Positions 35,000 through 44,777 are shown, numbered from the stretch's first letter. The stretch is 64,000 nucleotides of DNA from Bacteroidota bacterium (GCA_023386555.1 JAEWJK010000013.1:62001-126000), one strand, 5' to 3'. Numbers and translations are program-made. The notes: generated from the sequence alone by a model not told the origin.

Positions 35000-37045
35000 A
35001 TGCACAAACATACCAATCGTCTGATAAATGAAACCAGTCCGTATCTGTTGCAACATGCACATAATCCTGTTGACTGGTATCCGTGGAGTGATGAAGCTTT
35101 GGAAAGAGCAAAGAGAGAAGATAAACCCATTTTGGTAAGTATTGGTTATGCTGCCTGCCATTGGTGCCACGTAATGGAACGAGAAAGTTTTGAAGATGAG
35201 GCTACGGCATCGATAATGAATGAACATTTCATCAATATTAAGATCGATCGTGAAGAACGTCCGGATCTGGATCATGTGTACATGGATGCAGTTCAGGCAA
35301 TAGAAGGAAATGGTGGCTGGCCGTTAAATGTGTTTTTAATGCCTGACGGTAAACCATTTTATGGCGGAACTTATTTTCCACCGAAGAGAGCTTTCAATCG
35401 TCCAAGCTGGCAGGAAATATTGCTGAGTGTTCATGATGCTTATACTAACAGGAAACATGAACTGGAATCGCAGGCTGAAAATCTAACGGCACATCTCAAA
35501 CAGGCAAATTCTTTTGGATTGGCTGCATCGAAAGATCAGTTTACTGAAGCTGATCTCAAAACTATTGCATCAAATATTTTAAAACAGGCTGATAACGAGC
35601 ATGGAGGTTTTGGAGCAGCACCAAAGTTTCCTCAAACATTTACCATTCAATATTTGCTTCGACATTATTATTTCACAAAAGATAAAACATGTTTGCAACA
35701 GGCCTTGTTGAGTTTGGATAAAATGATCTATGGCGGCATTTATGATCAATTGGGTGGAGGTTTTGCAAGGTATAGCACCGATGCAGAATGGTTAGCTCCA
35801 CACTTTGAAAAGATGTTGTATGATAATGCACTTTTAGTTTCTACAATAGCAGAAGCCTATCAGTTAACTAAAAATAATTTGTATAAAGAAACAATTGAGC
35901 ATACACTTGAGTTTATAGAAAGGGAATTAATGAGCAGTGAAACCGGATTTTACAGTGCTTTAGATGCTGACAGTGAAGGAGTGGAGGGCAAGTTTTATAC
36001 GTGGTCAAAGGAAGAGATTGATATTATTTTGGGTGAAGATGCAACACTGTTTAACCAGTTTTATGATGTTTCAGAAAAAGGAAATTGGGAGCATACGAGC
36101 ATATTAAGGATTAAACAACCATTAGATCAATTTGCGAATGATAGCAATATGGATGTTGCAATGTTGCGGGATAAGCTTAAGTCTAATAGAAGCTTATTGT
36201 TAGCGCAAAGAGGAAAAAGGATCAGGCCTTTACTGGACGATAAGATTCTTTTGGGGTGGAATGCCCTGATGAATATTGCTTATTGTAAAGCGTTTGCAGC
36301 TACCAGTAACGATGATTACAGGAAAACTGCGATCAGGAATATGAGATTCTTAGAGGCGAAATTATTCGTTGATGGCAAATGGCATCACACCTTTAAGGAA
36401 CAGGCAAGAATACCTGCTTTTTTAGATGATCTTGCTTACCTGGCTCATGCATATATTCATTTACAAGAGATTACCGGAGATTCAGATTACCTGTTGAAAG
36501 CAAGGGAGTTAACTGAGTTGATCCTGGCAGAATATAGTGATGAATCACGGGCAATGTTCTACTATACCAAAGATGGACAGCAAGACATCATCGTCCGGAA
36601 AAAAGAAATTTATGATGGAGCTGTTCCTTCCGGTAATGCAATAATGGCAATGGTGTTATCATATCTTTCAAAAGTTTTTGATCTGCCGGAATGGGAGGAA
36701 AGAGCTGTTTCAATGAATACTTCACTTAAAGCAGTCATCACAAAATATCCAACTTCATTTGGTGTCTGGGCTCAATTCGCTCAAGTTTTTGTAAATGGAA
36801 TCAATGAGATCGCTATCACAGGTAGTAACACAAACCAATCTCTGCAGGAACTGCTTCAAAGTTATATTCCAAACAAAGTGTTGCAAACTGCAGAAAAAGA
36901 TGAAGATAATTTCCCTTTAATAAAAAGCAGAGTAGGCACTGAACTAAAGTTTTACTTCTGTAAAAATTATGTTTGTTTGCAGCCTTTTGATTCGATTGGG
37001 AGTCTGATAGAGTCTTTGAAAGCTGTGCAAGCCGGTAAGCCTTAA
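35000..37045 (+). CDS. Thioredoxin-domain protein of the YyaL/SSP411 (DUF255) family
   Basis: 681 residues, the usual length. The N-terminal thioredoxin-like domain has the family motif CHWCHVMERESFED (about 52-66) and DREERPDLDHVYMDA; the CHWC motif replaces the usual CxxC. A GGGW/GGYP-type pattern occurs in GNGGWPLNVFLMPDGKPFYGGTYFP. The rest is an (alpha/alpha)6 barrel with DEWFAPHFEKMLYDNA-like WLAPHFEKMLYDNA and FYSALDADSEGVEGKFYTW. The family is widespread and its enzymatic activity is not firmly known. It is monocistronic. Confidence 0.9.
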   Translation: MHKHTNRLINETSPYLLQHAHNPVDWYPWSDEALERAKREDKPILVSIGYAACHWCHVMERESFEDEATASIMNEHFINIKIDREERPDLDHVYMDAVQAIEGNGGWPLNVFLMPDGKPFYGGTYFPPKRAFNRPSWQEILLSVHDAYTNRKHELESQAENLTAHLKQANSFGLAASKDQFTEADLKTIASNILKQADNEHGGFGAAPKFPQTFTIQYLLRHYYFTKDKTCLQQALLSLDKMIYGGIYDQLGGGFARYSTDAEWLAPHFEKMLYDNALLVSTIAEAYQLTKNNLYKETIEHTLEFIERELMSSETGFYSALDADSEGVEGKFYTWSKEEIDIILGEDATLFNQFYDVSEKGNWEHTSILRIKQPLDQFANDSNMDVAMLRDKLKSNRSLLLAQRGKRIRPLLDDKILLGWNALMNIAYCKAFAATSNDDYRKTAIRNMRFLEAKLFVDGKWHHTFKEQARIPAFLDDLAYLAHAYIHLQEITGDSDYLLKARELTELILAEYSDESRAMFYYTKDGQQDIIVRKKEIYDGAVPSGNAIMAMVLSYLSKVFDLPEWEERAVSMNTSLKAVITKYPTSFGVWAQFAQVFVNGINEIAITGSNTNQSLQELLQSYIPNKVLQTAEKDEDNFPLIKSRVGTELKFYFCKNYVCLQPFDSIGSLIESLKAVQAGKP

Positions 37046-37148
37046 GGTGTTTTAGTACTCCTTTAACACAATAAAAAAAAGAGGATACCGTTTTCCTTTA
37101 CCGGCTATTTTTTAAGGAGAATTCTAATTCTTAAAAATCGGTCTGGAA

Positions 37149-37178
37149 TTGGTTGATTGAATTATATCATTATATTTG
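37149..37178 (+). promoter_or_regulatory. Promoter of the gldKLMN operon
   Basis: TTG (37149-37151), 19-base spacer, TATATTTG (37171-37178); this matches the Bacteroidota TTG-N17-23-TAnnTTTG pattern. The predicted start site is about 20 bases before the gldK ATG at 37208. An AAAAGGA precedes that ATG. Confidence 0.65.
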
Positions 37179-37207
37179 TCCACTACCTCAATCTTAGATT
37201 AAAAGGA

Positions 37208-38530
37208 ATGAAACGCCAACTGATCGCTGTATTAGCCTTGACTACTCTGGTATTTGGAATGACCAGTTGTAACAAGAAGGGAAAATCAAAGGGTATACCT
37301 GATAATGGACAATTAGTAGGTGCAAGCCCTAGCACAAAGAAGAGTATGGGAAAACCGCTGGGAATGGTATATATACCTCCTGGAACTTTTCATATGGGGC
37401 CAAGTGATGAAGATGTGAACTATAACTTCACTGCCCGTAACAAGCAAGTTTCCATTAACGGTTTCTGGATGGATGCTACGGAAATCACTAACAATGAATA
37501 CCGCCAGTTTGTTTGGTGGGTTAGAGATTCACTAGCAGCGATGGCTTTGAATTATTTTAAAGCAGGACCAAACGGAGATACTGCAGTTGACTGGAAGAAA
37601 ATGCAGACTGTTAAGTATAGTGATCCAAAAGTACTTGAAGGAATTGCCGATAAACTTATCTTAAGTGTAGGTGATCGTTTGAAAGGCAAAATGGAGCTTG
37701 ATCCTCAAAAAGTTATTTACCACATTGAATATTTTGATCTGAAGGAAGCTGCTAAAGTGGAAAACAAACGTAAACCACGTAGCACTTACATTGTTAGATA
37801 TGATGAAAAGATCTATCCTGATACTTTGGTTTGGATGAGAGATTGGTCATATTCTTACAATGATCCAATGACCAAAAAATATTTTGCTCACCCAAGCTTC
37901 GGAAACTATCCTGTAGTAGGCGTGAGCTGGAAACAGGCTATGGCCTTTGCTCATTGGAGAAGCCATTATTTAAACAGCTACCTGGAAAGAAAGAAATATG
38001 CAGTTGAAAGTGATTTCCGTTTACCAACTGAAGCTGAATGGGAATATGCTGCAAGAGGTGGCCGTCAGCAATCAATGTATCCTTGGGGTAACTATTACCT
38101 GAGAAATAAAAAAGGATGTTTGCTTGCTAACTTTAAACCTGGCCGTGGTAATTATCCTGAAGATGGTGGATTTTATACAGTAAGAGCCGATGCATATTGG
38201 CCAAATGATTGGGGTTTATATAATATGGCTGGTAACGTAGCTGAGTGGACATCATCTTACTACTATGAAGGTTCTTATAACTTCCAACACGATATGAACC
38301 CTGATGTACGTATCAATGCAAAAAGTGATGAGTACGATGCAGAAGGAAATTTAGTAGCAAGAGGAGATTATCCTCGTATGCAGAGAAAAGTTGTTCGTGG
38401 TGGAAGTTGGAAAGATGTGGCTTATTTCTTACAGACCGGAACTAGAGCATTCGAATACCAGGATACTGCTAAATCATACATCGGCTTCCGTTGTGTGATA
38501 GACCTTCCTGCACAAATGAGAAAAAGATAA
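37208..38530 (+). CDS. gldK: Type IX secretion lipoprotein GldK (PorK)
   Basis: 440 residues from MKRQLIAV, with lipobox MTSC. An ATG at 37157 in frame lies upstream of the promoter box and is rejected. The mature part is a sulfatase-modifying-factor (FGE-like) domain: GMVYIPPGTFHMGPSD, WMDATEITNNEYRQFV, RLPTEAEWEYAARGG, NMAGNVAEW and VRGGSWKD. In Flavobacterium and Porphyromonas, GldK/PorK lipoproteins form a large periplasmic ring with GldN/PorN. The FGE catalytic cysteines are not expected and none is evident at the active site. First gene of gldK-L-M-N. Confidence 0.97.
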   Translation: MKRQLIAVLALTTLVFGMTSCNKKGKSKGIPDNGQLVGASPSTKKSMGKPLGMVYIPPGTFHMGPSDEDVNYNFTARNKQVSINGFWMDATEITNNEYRQFVWWVRDSLAAMALNYFKAGPNGDTAVDWKKMQTVKYSDPKVLEGIADKLILSVGDRLKGKMELDPQKVIYHIEYFDLKEAAKVENKRKPRSTYIVRYDEKIYPDTLVWMRDWSYSYNDPMTKKYFAHPSFGNYPVVGVSWKQAMAFAHWRSHYLNSYLERKKYAVESDFRLPTEAEWEYAARGGRQQSMYPWGNYYLRNKKGCLLANFKPGRGNYPEDGGFYTVRADAYWPNDWGLYNMAGNVAEWTSSYYYEGSYNFQHDMNPDVRINAKSDEYDAEGNLVARGDYPRMQRKVVRGGSWKDVAYFLQTGTRAFEYQDTAKSYIGFRCVIDLPAQMRKR

Positions 38531-38590
38531 TAACCCCGAAAAGCAGAATTAGTATAAAAACATTTCTAAAGAACATTTACTGAATTAAGC

Positions 38591-38609
38591 AGGGGAATTA
38601 TCTTCCCCT
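38591..38609 (+). terminator. Hairpin in the gldK-gldL spacer (possible attenuator)
   Basis: AGGGGAA (38591-38597) and TTCCCCT (38603-38609), 5-base loop, followed by CTTAGTCTTTTAG, a weak U-rich tail. It sits in the 134-base gldK-gldL gap and may reduce read-through rather than stop it. Confidence 0.4.
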
Positions 38610-38664
38610 CTTAGTCTTTTAGTTATAACATCAAAACTGAAAAAATCAAAAAAAACATCGTTTT

Positions 38665-39444
38665 ATGGCAGTTGCAATTCCATCAAAAGTTAGTAAAGTA
38701 GTAGATATTTTCGTATCGCTGGCGGCAGCCGTGGTAATTATTGGTGCATTATTTAAGTTGATGCACTGGGATTTTGCTGATGAAATGCTTATTGTAGGTC
38801 TTGGTACAGAGGCTGTTGTATTTGCTGTTTATGGAGCATTGTATTTATATTATCCTGCAGTTACAGATCCTTCAATGGATGAAGTAGTTGTTCACGAGAA
38901 GAAAAAAGAGAAAGGTAATCCTGCTTTAAAAACAATGGAAAAAATGTTGGAAGATGCAGACATTACTCCTGCTAATCTTTCTAAGCTCAGTGCAGGTTTC
39001 CAGAAACTTACTACAAGTGTTGATGGTATTGCTGATGTAAGTGGTGCCGTATCTGCAACAAGCGATTATACTGTTAAAACAAAAGAAGCTGCTGCAGCTT
39101 TAGGAACTGTAAAAGATGCTTATGTAAATGCTGCAGCATCTATGCAGGTTTTCAACGGTGCTTCTGAAACAACAAAGCAATTCCACGAGCAGGTACAGGT
39201 AATGACAAAGAATCTTTCTTCTTTGAACACTATTTATGAAATGGAATTACAGGAAAGCAACAATCATTTAAAAGCCTTGAATGCCTTCTATGGTAAATTA
39301 AACCAGGCAGCAACTGCTATGGGTGCTACCGCTGAAGATGCTGAAAAAGCGAAGAAAGAAATCGGTGCTTTGGCAAACAACTTAGGCAGATTGAATAACA
39401 TCTATGGCAATATGCTTAGTGCAATGCAGGGTGGAAGACAATAA
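38665..39444 (+). CDS. gldL: Type IX secretion/gliding motor protein GldL (PorL)
   Basis: 259 residues. Two transmembrane helices at the N-terminus (about 11-30 and 36-60; VVDIFVSLAAAVVIIGALFKL and MLIVGLGTEAVVFAVYGAL) with a long cytoplasmic Ala/Gln/Lys-rich helical domain after them. It forms the proton-driven rotary motor of the T9SS with GldM. A conserved Glu in the second helix region (GTEAVVF) fits the motor glutamate reported for GldL; assigning it to that exact role is inference. Fully matches family length. Confidence 0.96.
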   Translation: MAVAIPSKVSKVVDIFVSLAAAVVIIGALFKLMHWDFADEMLIVGLGTEAVVFAVYGALYLYYPAVTDPSMDEVVVHEKKKEKGNPALKTMEKMLEDADITPANLSKLSAGFQKLTTSVDGIADVSGAVSATSDYTVKTKEAAAALGTVKDAYVNAAASMQVFNGASETTKQFHEQVQVMTKNLSSLNTIYEMELQESNNHLKALNAFYGKLNQAATAMGATAEDAEKAKKEIGALANNLGRLNNIYGNMLSAMQGGRQ

Positions 39445-39508
39445 TTGTCTTGCTTAGTTAAATTGACCGAAACCAAAAACAAGGACTACTTAAAATATAT
39501 AAAACACA

Positions 39509-41050
39509 ATGGCACTACCTAAAGAGCCACGGCAGAAGATGATCAACCTGATGTACCTCGTGTTAACCGCACTGTTAGCACTAAACGTATCAGCTGAGAT
39601 CCTGAATGCCTTTAAAACAGTTAATAGTACGCTGGAAACTTCTACCAGTATTGCAGAATCTAAGATTCTGCAGATATTTCGTTCTTTCGAGGATAAAATG
39701 AAAGATGCAACAACTGCAGATAAAGCTAAGATCTGGCATGCAAAAGCAGACCAGGCAAGGAAATATTCAGCAGAAACTTATGCGTACATACAAACATTAA
39801 AAACACAATTGCTGAAAGAAGCAGATTTTAAAGCTGAAGATTCTAGTTATAAAGAAGATAATCTTGATGCTGCAACAAGAATGTTTGTTGAGCAGAAAAA
39901 AGGAAAGGAACTTGAAGCCAAACTAAGAGATCTAAAGAATAAACTTCTTTCGATCGATCCGGAAGCTAAAACAATGTTTGAAAATAGCTTACCAATCAAC
40001 CTCACCTTACCTGAAACAAAAAGCATTGCAAACAAAGGTGATTGGAGTGCTTCTTATTTCAGAATGGTTCCTACTGTAGCAGCATTAACTATTCTTAGCA
40101 AATTCCAGAACGACGTTAAGAATGCTGAAGCACAATTGGTAGAACATTTTCACAGAAAAGTGGGTGAAGTTGTAATTACTTACGATCAGTTCCAGGTAAT
40201 TGCTAACTCAAGTTCTACTTATATGATGCCGGGTGAAGAATTTACTATTAATGCCGGCATCGGTGCTTATAGCAGTAAAGCAATGCCAACCATTACTGTT
40301 GGTGGAGCTACTGCTCAAAGAACTCCGTTAGGCGATTATGAGTTAAAAGCAAAAGCAGAAAATGCTCCAGGTGAGTATAGCAAAACAGTTGTAGTAAACT
40401 ATGTAGATCCTAACACAGGTCAGCCGGCCACTGTAAATAAAGTAATTAAGTACACAGTTGGTGCTCCTTCAGGTTTAACAGTTTCAACCGACAAAACTAG
40501 AGTATTTTACCAGGGATTAGAAAACCCGGTAAGCGTTACAGGTTCTGGTGGTGCTGAAACTATTGACTTACAAATATCAGGTGCCGGTGCATCTGTTAGA
40601 TCTGCAGGAAGAGGTCAATATATAGCCACTTTTACACAGACAGGAAAAGTTTCTGTAGTAGCAACTGATAGAAAGAATAAAACAACGGCAAGATTTGAAA
40701 TACCTGTAAAAAGGGTTCCAGATCCTTTAGCTACTGTTGGTGGTATTGCCTCTGGTTCTATGGCCGTAAATAGGTTCAGAGCTCAGCAAGGGGTTATTGC
40801 CACATTAGGTGATTTCGTTTTTGAAGGAGTAAAATATGATGTGGTTTCTTATTTCATCATGTTTACTGGTCCTGGTTTTCCTGAGCCGGAAATGACGGAA
40901 GTAAACGGTCCTGCATTTTCTGGTCCGGTAAGAGGTTGGATCAACAGAGCAGAATCTGGATCAACGGTTATTATTGGAAATATTAAAGTACGTGGACCAG
41001 GTGGTGTTGGACGTACATTGCAACAAGGTATTACGTTAGTGTTAGAATAA
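39509..41050 (+). CDS. gldM: Type IX secretion/gliding motor protein GldM (PorM)
   Basis: 513 residues. One N-terminal transmembrane helix (about 13-30; MYLVLTALLALNVSAEIL) precedes a long periplasmic part with several beta-rich domains, the first a helical bundle near KAKIWHAKADQARKYSAETY. The C-terminal domain includes PDPLATVGGIASGSM and GPAFSGPVRGWI, typical of GldM. It pairs with GldL in the inner membrane and transmits torque to the GldK/N ring. It lies 64 bases after gldL. Confidence 0.96.
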   Translation: MALPKEPRQKMINLMYLVLTALLALNVSAEILNAFKTVNSTLETSTSIAESKILQIFRSFEDKMKDATTADKAKIWHAKADQARKYSAETYAYIQTLKTQLLKEADFKAEDSSYKEDNLDAATRMFVEQKKGKELEAKLRDLKNKLLSIDPEAKTMFENSLPINLTLPETKSIANKGDWSASYFRMVPTVAALTILSKFQNDVKNAEAQLVEHFHRKVGEVVITYDQFQVIANSSSTYMMPGEEFTINAGIGAYSSKAMPTITVGGATAQRTPLGDYELKAKAENAPGEYSKTVVVNYVDPNTGQPATVNKVIKYTVGAPSGLTVSTDKTRVFYQGLENPVSVTGSGGAETIDLQISGAGASVRSAGRGQYIATFTQTGKVSVVATDRKNKTTARFEIPVKRVPDPLATVGGIASGSMAVNRFRAQQGVIATLGDFVFEGVKYDVVSYFIMFTGPGFPEPEMTEVNGPAFSGPVRGWINRAESGSTVIIGNIKVRGPGGVGRTLQQGITLVLE

Positions 41051-41064
41051 AGAAACAATTATCT

Positions 41065-42135
41065 ATGAAAAAGGTATTGATCTTAAGTGCGGTTTTTATT
41101 GGGTTAAGTGCCTCTATCGCCAATGCTCAATTCAGGCCTAAAAAACCTGGAACCGGTACAACCGGAACAGGAACAACCGGTACTGGTACAACCGGAACAG
41201 GAACAACTGGTACAGGTACAACTGGGACCGGAACAACAGGAACAGGAAATGTGGTGCCTGAAAAGCGATTGGATACAACAAGGAGCACAAGTGGTAAAGA
41301 GTATGGCGGATCTGTGAAGAGAAGTCTGAGACCAGAGTTTGGTTATGATGACAAGAACACACAGGTAGCTGAAAGAACTCCGCTTGCTTATGAGCATATC
41401 CGTGAAGAGGATGTGGTGTTCAGTCACTTTATCTGGAGAGAGATCAATGCGAAAGAAAAAATGAACCGTGTTTTTTCTTATCCTGGTAAAGATAATATAG
41501 GTGATCAACGCTTTTTTGCCATTCTTTTGGATGCTATGAAGAATGATTCAGTGATGGCCTTTTCGGCAGATGATGATAGGTTTACCACACCTATGACTTA
41601 TGATAGTCTGATGTCGTTTGTTGGTCAATCAGGAACATCTCTGGATACCCTCTATGTCCCAAATCTGAATGATGAGAACGTATTTGATACAGTTATTCAG
41701 TGGAGAACAAACCCTTATGCTCCAAAGCCAGATTCAATCTATACTTTCAGAATCAAAGAGCAGGTGATGTTCGATAAAGAGAGTAGCAGGTTGTTTACTC
41801 GTATCTTAGGTATAGCCCCTGTTGCAAAAATTTCTGCCGGAGTACCTGGAATGCCTTCAGCAGAGAAAACCTTGTTCTGGATCTATTATCCTGACTTAAG
41901 ACCAAAACTTGCGAAATCATTTGCTTATAACCCAAAAAATGCAAGTGGACGAATGACATGGGAAGATGTTTTTGAAAGTCGTTTCTTTAGTAGTTATATC
42001 GTAAAATCTAGTTTGGATAATCCATCTGATGCCAGGTTAAAAGATTTGATTAAAGACCCACTTTTCCGTTTGCTGGAAGGTGAGAATATTAAAGAAAAAA
42101 TATTCAACTACGAACAAAACCTTTGGGCTTACTAA
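41065..42135 (+). CDS. gldN: Type IX secretion periplasmic protein GldN (PorN)
   Basis: 356 residues. Signal peptide MKKVLILSAVFIGLSASIANAQ. A low-complexity segment of six GTGTT repeats plus GTG (residues about 29-61) is followed by KRLDTTRSTSG and the PorN-like core: FSHFIWREINAKEKMNRVFSY, LFWIYYPDLRPKLAKSF, MTWEDVFESRFFSSYIVKSS. GldN forms the T9SS ring with GldK. Ends before a strong terminator at 42158. It is the last gene of the operon. Confidence 0.95.
   Translation: MKKVLILSAVFIGLSASIANAQFRPKKPGTGTTGTGTTGTGTTGTGTTGTGTTGTGTTGTGNVVPEKRLDTTRSTSGKEYGGSVKRSLRPEFGYDDKNTQVAERTPLAYEHIREEDVVFSHFIWREINAKEKMNRVFSYPGKDNIGDQRFFAILLDAMKNDSVMAFSADDDRFTTPMTYDSLMSFVGQSGTSLDTLYVPNLNDENVFDTVIQWRTNPYAPKPDSIYTFRIKEQVMFDKESSRLFTRILGIAPVAKISAGVPGMPSAEKTLFWIYYPDLRPKLAKSFAYNPKNASGRMTWEDVFESRFFSSYIVKSSLDNPSDARLKDLIKDPLFRLLEGENIKEKIFNYEQNLWAY
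41149..41247 (+). repeat. 15-bp coding tandem repeat encoding GTGTT in GldN
   Basis: Codon period of 15 bases: six full units and a partial (GTG). Third-position changes vary between units, so the amino-acid repeat is preserved while the DNA drifts. Confidence 0.85.
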
Positions 42136-42157
42136 ACAGTTAGTTCATCGATATTTT

Positions 42158-42183
42158 AAAGGAGCCTTTTGGCTCCTTTTTTA
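42158..42183 (+). terminator. Terminator of the gldKLMN operon
   Basis: AAAGGAGCC (42158-42166), loop TTTT, GGCTCCTTT (42171-42179), then T-run. Confidence 0.85.
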
Positions 42184-42310
42184 TTGGTTATTTCTCGTTG
42201 TTCAACCACCAAACGTAAAATGAGGATAAAAAAATTAAAAATAGCTTTAATGTAGTATTGCAGAGTTAGGGAGTAATTCTATCTTTACAACGGTTTTTCA
42301 TAGGATATTG

Positions 42311-42358
42311 GATTTTAAAAACGGGGCTGGATATACATCCTGGCCCCTTATTTTTTTT
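42311..42358. terminator. Bidirectional terminator between gldN and uvrC
   Basis: GGGGC/GCCCC-centred stem (42323-42347) with T-run on the plus strand and TTTTTAAA on the minus strand. It ends uvrC and backs up the gldN terminator. Confidence 0.7.
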
Positions 42359-44162
42359 AATTAGAATGAAAATGATCCCAGATCAGTTTTGCTTTTGATA
42401 ATCCGACTTCTGGAGTAAGCTCTTCTATTGTTTTTGATTGGATGTTTTTTACAGATCTAAATTTTTTGAGCAACATGTCTGCTGTTTGTTTACCAATTCC
42501 TTTTATATCTTCTAATTCATTTTTAAAAGTGCCTTTTGATCGTTTGTTTCTATGATGAGTAATTCCAAACCTGTGAACTTCATCTCTTATTCTCCTGATC
42601 AGTTTTAAACTTTCACTATCCCATGGAAGTTTTACAGATTGCTGATCACCCGGAAAAAATATTTCCTCTTCATTTTTTGCCAGTCCGAATATATTAATCT
42701 TGCCTCGTAAGCCAAGCTCATCTAATGCTTCTACCGCAGCATTTAATTGTCCTTTGCCACCATCAATAATAATCAACTGAGGTAGGTGTTTCTCTTCAAT
42801 AACTAATCTTTTATATCTCCTGGTTACCACTTCTTTCATAGAAGCAAAGTCATTGATGCCTTCTACGGTTTTAATATTGAAATGCCTGTAGTTCTCTTTA
42901 CTCGGCACACCATCTTTAAAACAAACCATAGCAGCTACTGCATAACTTCCCTGGAAGTTTGAATTATCAAAGCACTCAATATGCAATGGCAGATCTGATA
43001 GATGAAGATCATTTTGCATCTGGTATAATACCTTTTTCTTCTCTTTATCTGTAGAGCCTTCCAGTTGCAGAATTTTTTTTCGGTGTAATTCTTCCTGGTA
43101 ATATTCTACATTTTTTATAGAAAGATCAAGCAGCTTCTTTTTATCTCCACCTTTTGGAACACTGATCACTACTTCAGGCTCATGATATTCTAATTGTATT
43201 GGAACAATTATTTCTTTAGATGTACTATTAAATGTTTGTCTGAGATTGCTGATGGCAAAAACCAATACTTCTTCATCCGATTCTTCAAGAGGTGTTTTTA
43301 ATTGAACAGTATGCGTTTGTACGATCGTTCCATTGTAAACCATCAGGTAATTCACATAGGCATTTTCATATTCTCTTATCATTGTAAATACATCTACATG
43401 AAATATATGCCTGCTAACGATCACTGATCTTGCTTCATAATTCTCCAGGTGATCGATTTTCTTTCTAAGCATTTCTGCTTTTTCAAATTCAAGATTAGAA
43501 GCAAGAAACTGCATCTCCTTTTTGAACTGAGCAACTACCGGAGTTAAGTTTCCCTTCAAAATATTTTTAACCTGTTGTAATCCTTCATTGTAACTATCTA
43601 ATGTTTGCAAACCTTCACAAGGGCCTTTGCAATTGCCTAAATGATATTCTAGGCAAACTTTGAACTTTCCTCGCTCTATATTTTGTTTAGTAAGATTGAG
43701 TTTACAAGTTCGTAGTGGAATATTGTATCGAATAAAATTCAATAAGTCTCTTACTTTAGCCACAGAAGTAAACGGTCCAAGATATTCTGACCCGTCATTG
43801 ATCTTTTTTCTCGTTAAAAAAACTCTGGGAAATGGTTCTTTTTTTATGATGATAAAAGGATAACTCTTATCGTCTTTAAGATTAATGTTGAAGAGTGGCT
43901 GGTATTCTTTTATCAGCGAATTTTCAAGGAATAGAGCATCCTGTTCCGAATTGACAATGGTAAATTCTATTTTAGAAATACGTTGAACAAGTTCATGTGT
44001 TTTATAACTGGATAAACTTTTTGTGAAATAAGATGAAACTCTTTTGCGTAAATTCTTTGCTTTACCAACATAGATCAATACACCTTTTTCATCATAGTAT
44101 TTATAGATGCCGGGTTCGGTAGGAATTTTATGTGCTCTTTGCTGAAATTCTTTGCTGGTCAT
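42357..44162 (-). CDS. uvrC: Excinuclease ABC subunit C
   Basis: 601 residues. GIY-YIG nuclease domain (GIYKYYDEKGVLIYVGKAKNLRKRV), four-Cys-type insert CKLNLTKQNIERGKFKVCLEYHLGNCKGPC, UVR motif (EMQFLASNLEFEKAEMLRKKI), RNase H-like C-terminal nuclease with IECFDNSNFQGSYAV and LIIIDGGKGQLNAA, then a tandem helix-hairpin-helix (LEDIKGIGKQTADMLLKKF). It makes the two incisions in nucleotide excision repair. It follows the small lipoprotein gene by 17 bases and may share its transcript. Confidence 0.97.
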   Translation of the reverse strand: MTSKEFQQRAHKIPTEPGIYKYYDEKGVLIYVGKAKNLRKRVSSYFTKSLSSYKTHELVQRISKIEFTIVNSEQDALFLENSLIKEYQPLFNINLKDDKSYPFIIIKKEPFPRVFLTRKKINDGSEYLGPFTSVAKVRDLLNFIRYNIPLRTCKLNLTKQNIERGKFKVCLEYHLGNCKGPCEGLQTLDSYNEGLQQVKNILKGNLTPVVAQFKKEMQFLASNLEFEKAEMLRKKIDHLENYEARSVIVSRHIFHVDVFTMIREYENAYVNYLMVYNGTIVQTHTVQLKTPLEESDEEVLVFAISNLRQTFNSTSKEIIVPIQLEYHEPEVVISVPKGGDKKKLLDLSIKNVEYYQEELHRKKILQLEGSTDKEKKKVLYQMQNDLHLSDLPLHIECFDNSNFQGSYAVAAMVCFKDGVPSKENYRHFNIKTVEGINDFASMKEVVTRRYKRLVIEEKHLPQLIIIDGGKGQLNAAVEALDELGLRGKINIFGLAKNEEEIFFPGDQQSVKLPWDSESLKLIRRIRDEVHRFGITHHRNKRSKGTFKNELEDIKGIGKQTADMLLKKFRSVKNIQSKTIEELTPEVGLSKAKLIWDHFHSN

Positions 44163-44179
44163 CTGGTAAACAAAGTTAA

Positions 44180-44752
44180 TTATCTCTGTTTCCAGTTTAC
44201 ATACATCTGTTTGGTTTGTTCACCTGTTTTGGTGGAAGCAATTTGTATGATCTGGAAGTTTTTGTTGGATATCCATGCAAGTCTTTCCTCAAAGGTTGTA
44301 TCGCCACTTATATAGGTCTTAAGAATATCCATTCTTTTAAATTGTTGTGTTTCATTATTAAGCATAACCGAAGCAGACCTTACAGGCAATTCAGGATGGT
44401 TGGTGCTGTAGTTTAAAACTATACTTTTTGTATCTCCGTCTTCAAAAATATCTTCCTTATAGTATCTCCTGATCTTTTTATCATTAAGATCAATTGCAAA
44501 AAATGGTGCGGCCAATTTTAAAAATGTAGTGCTATCAATTTCTGTTGAGTCTTTTCTATCAGCTTCTTTTGTGATCTTATATGTAAAAGCAAATGTTCTT
44601 TTAATTTCGGCTATTTCATTCTTAACACTCAATGGAATATCATAATATAGCGTGGAAGTATCATAAGTAGTTATAGGTTGCTCATTAGACTCTTGGTTAT
44701 TATTACTGCAACTATAAATGAAAAATAAAAGGATTGCGCTATAGATTTTCAT
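44180..44752 (-). CDS. Hypothetical lipoprotein
   Basis: 190 residues with a short signal ending in the lipobox YSCS (LLFFIYSCSNNN). The mature protein is polar with several predicted beta strands (GDTKSIVLNYSTN, SASVMLNNETQQFKRMDI, FQIIQIASTKTGEQ). No family recognised. It lies 17 bases upstream of uvrC on the same strand; a strong terminator upstream at 44778 separates it from the sigma-factor operon. Confidence 0.7.
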   Translation of the reverse strand: MKIYSAILLFFIYSCSNNNQESNEQPITTYDTSTLYYDIPLSVKNEIAEIKRTFAFTYKITKEADRKDSTEIDSTTFLKLAAPFFAIDLNDKKIRRYYKEDIFEDGDTKSIVLNYSTNHPELPVRSASVMLNNETQQFKRMDILKTYISGDTTFEERLAWISNKNFQIIQIASTKTGEQTKQMYVNWKQR

Positions 44753-44777
44753 GTAGTAAAAATAGCATTCATTAAAA

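Noticed and set aside
37157..37207. Upstream start for gldK
   Set aside because: That ATG lies before the TATATTTG promoter box; the lipoprotein signal starts at 37208.
41104..41508. Minus-strand Cys/Ser-rich frame in gldN
   Set aside because: Shadow of the GTGTT repeat; gldN is complete on the plus strand.
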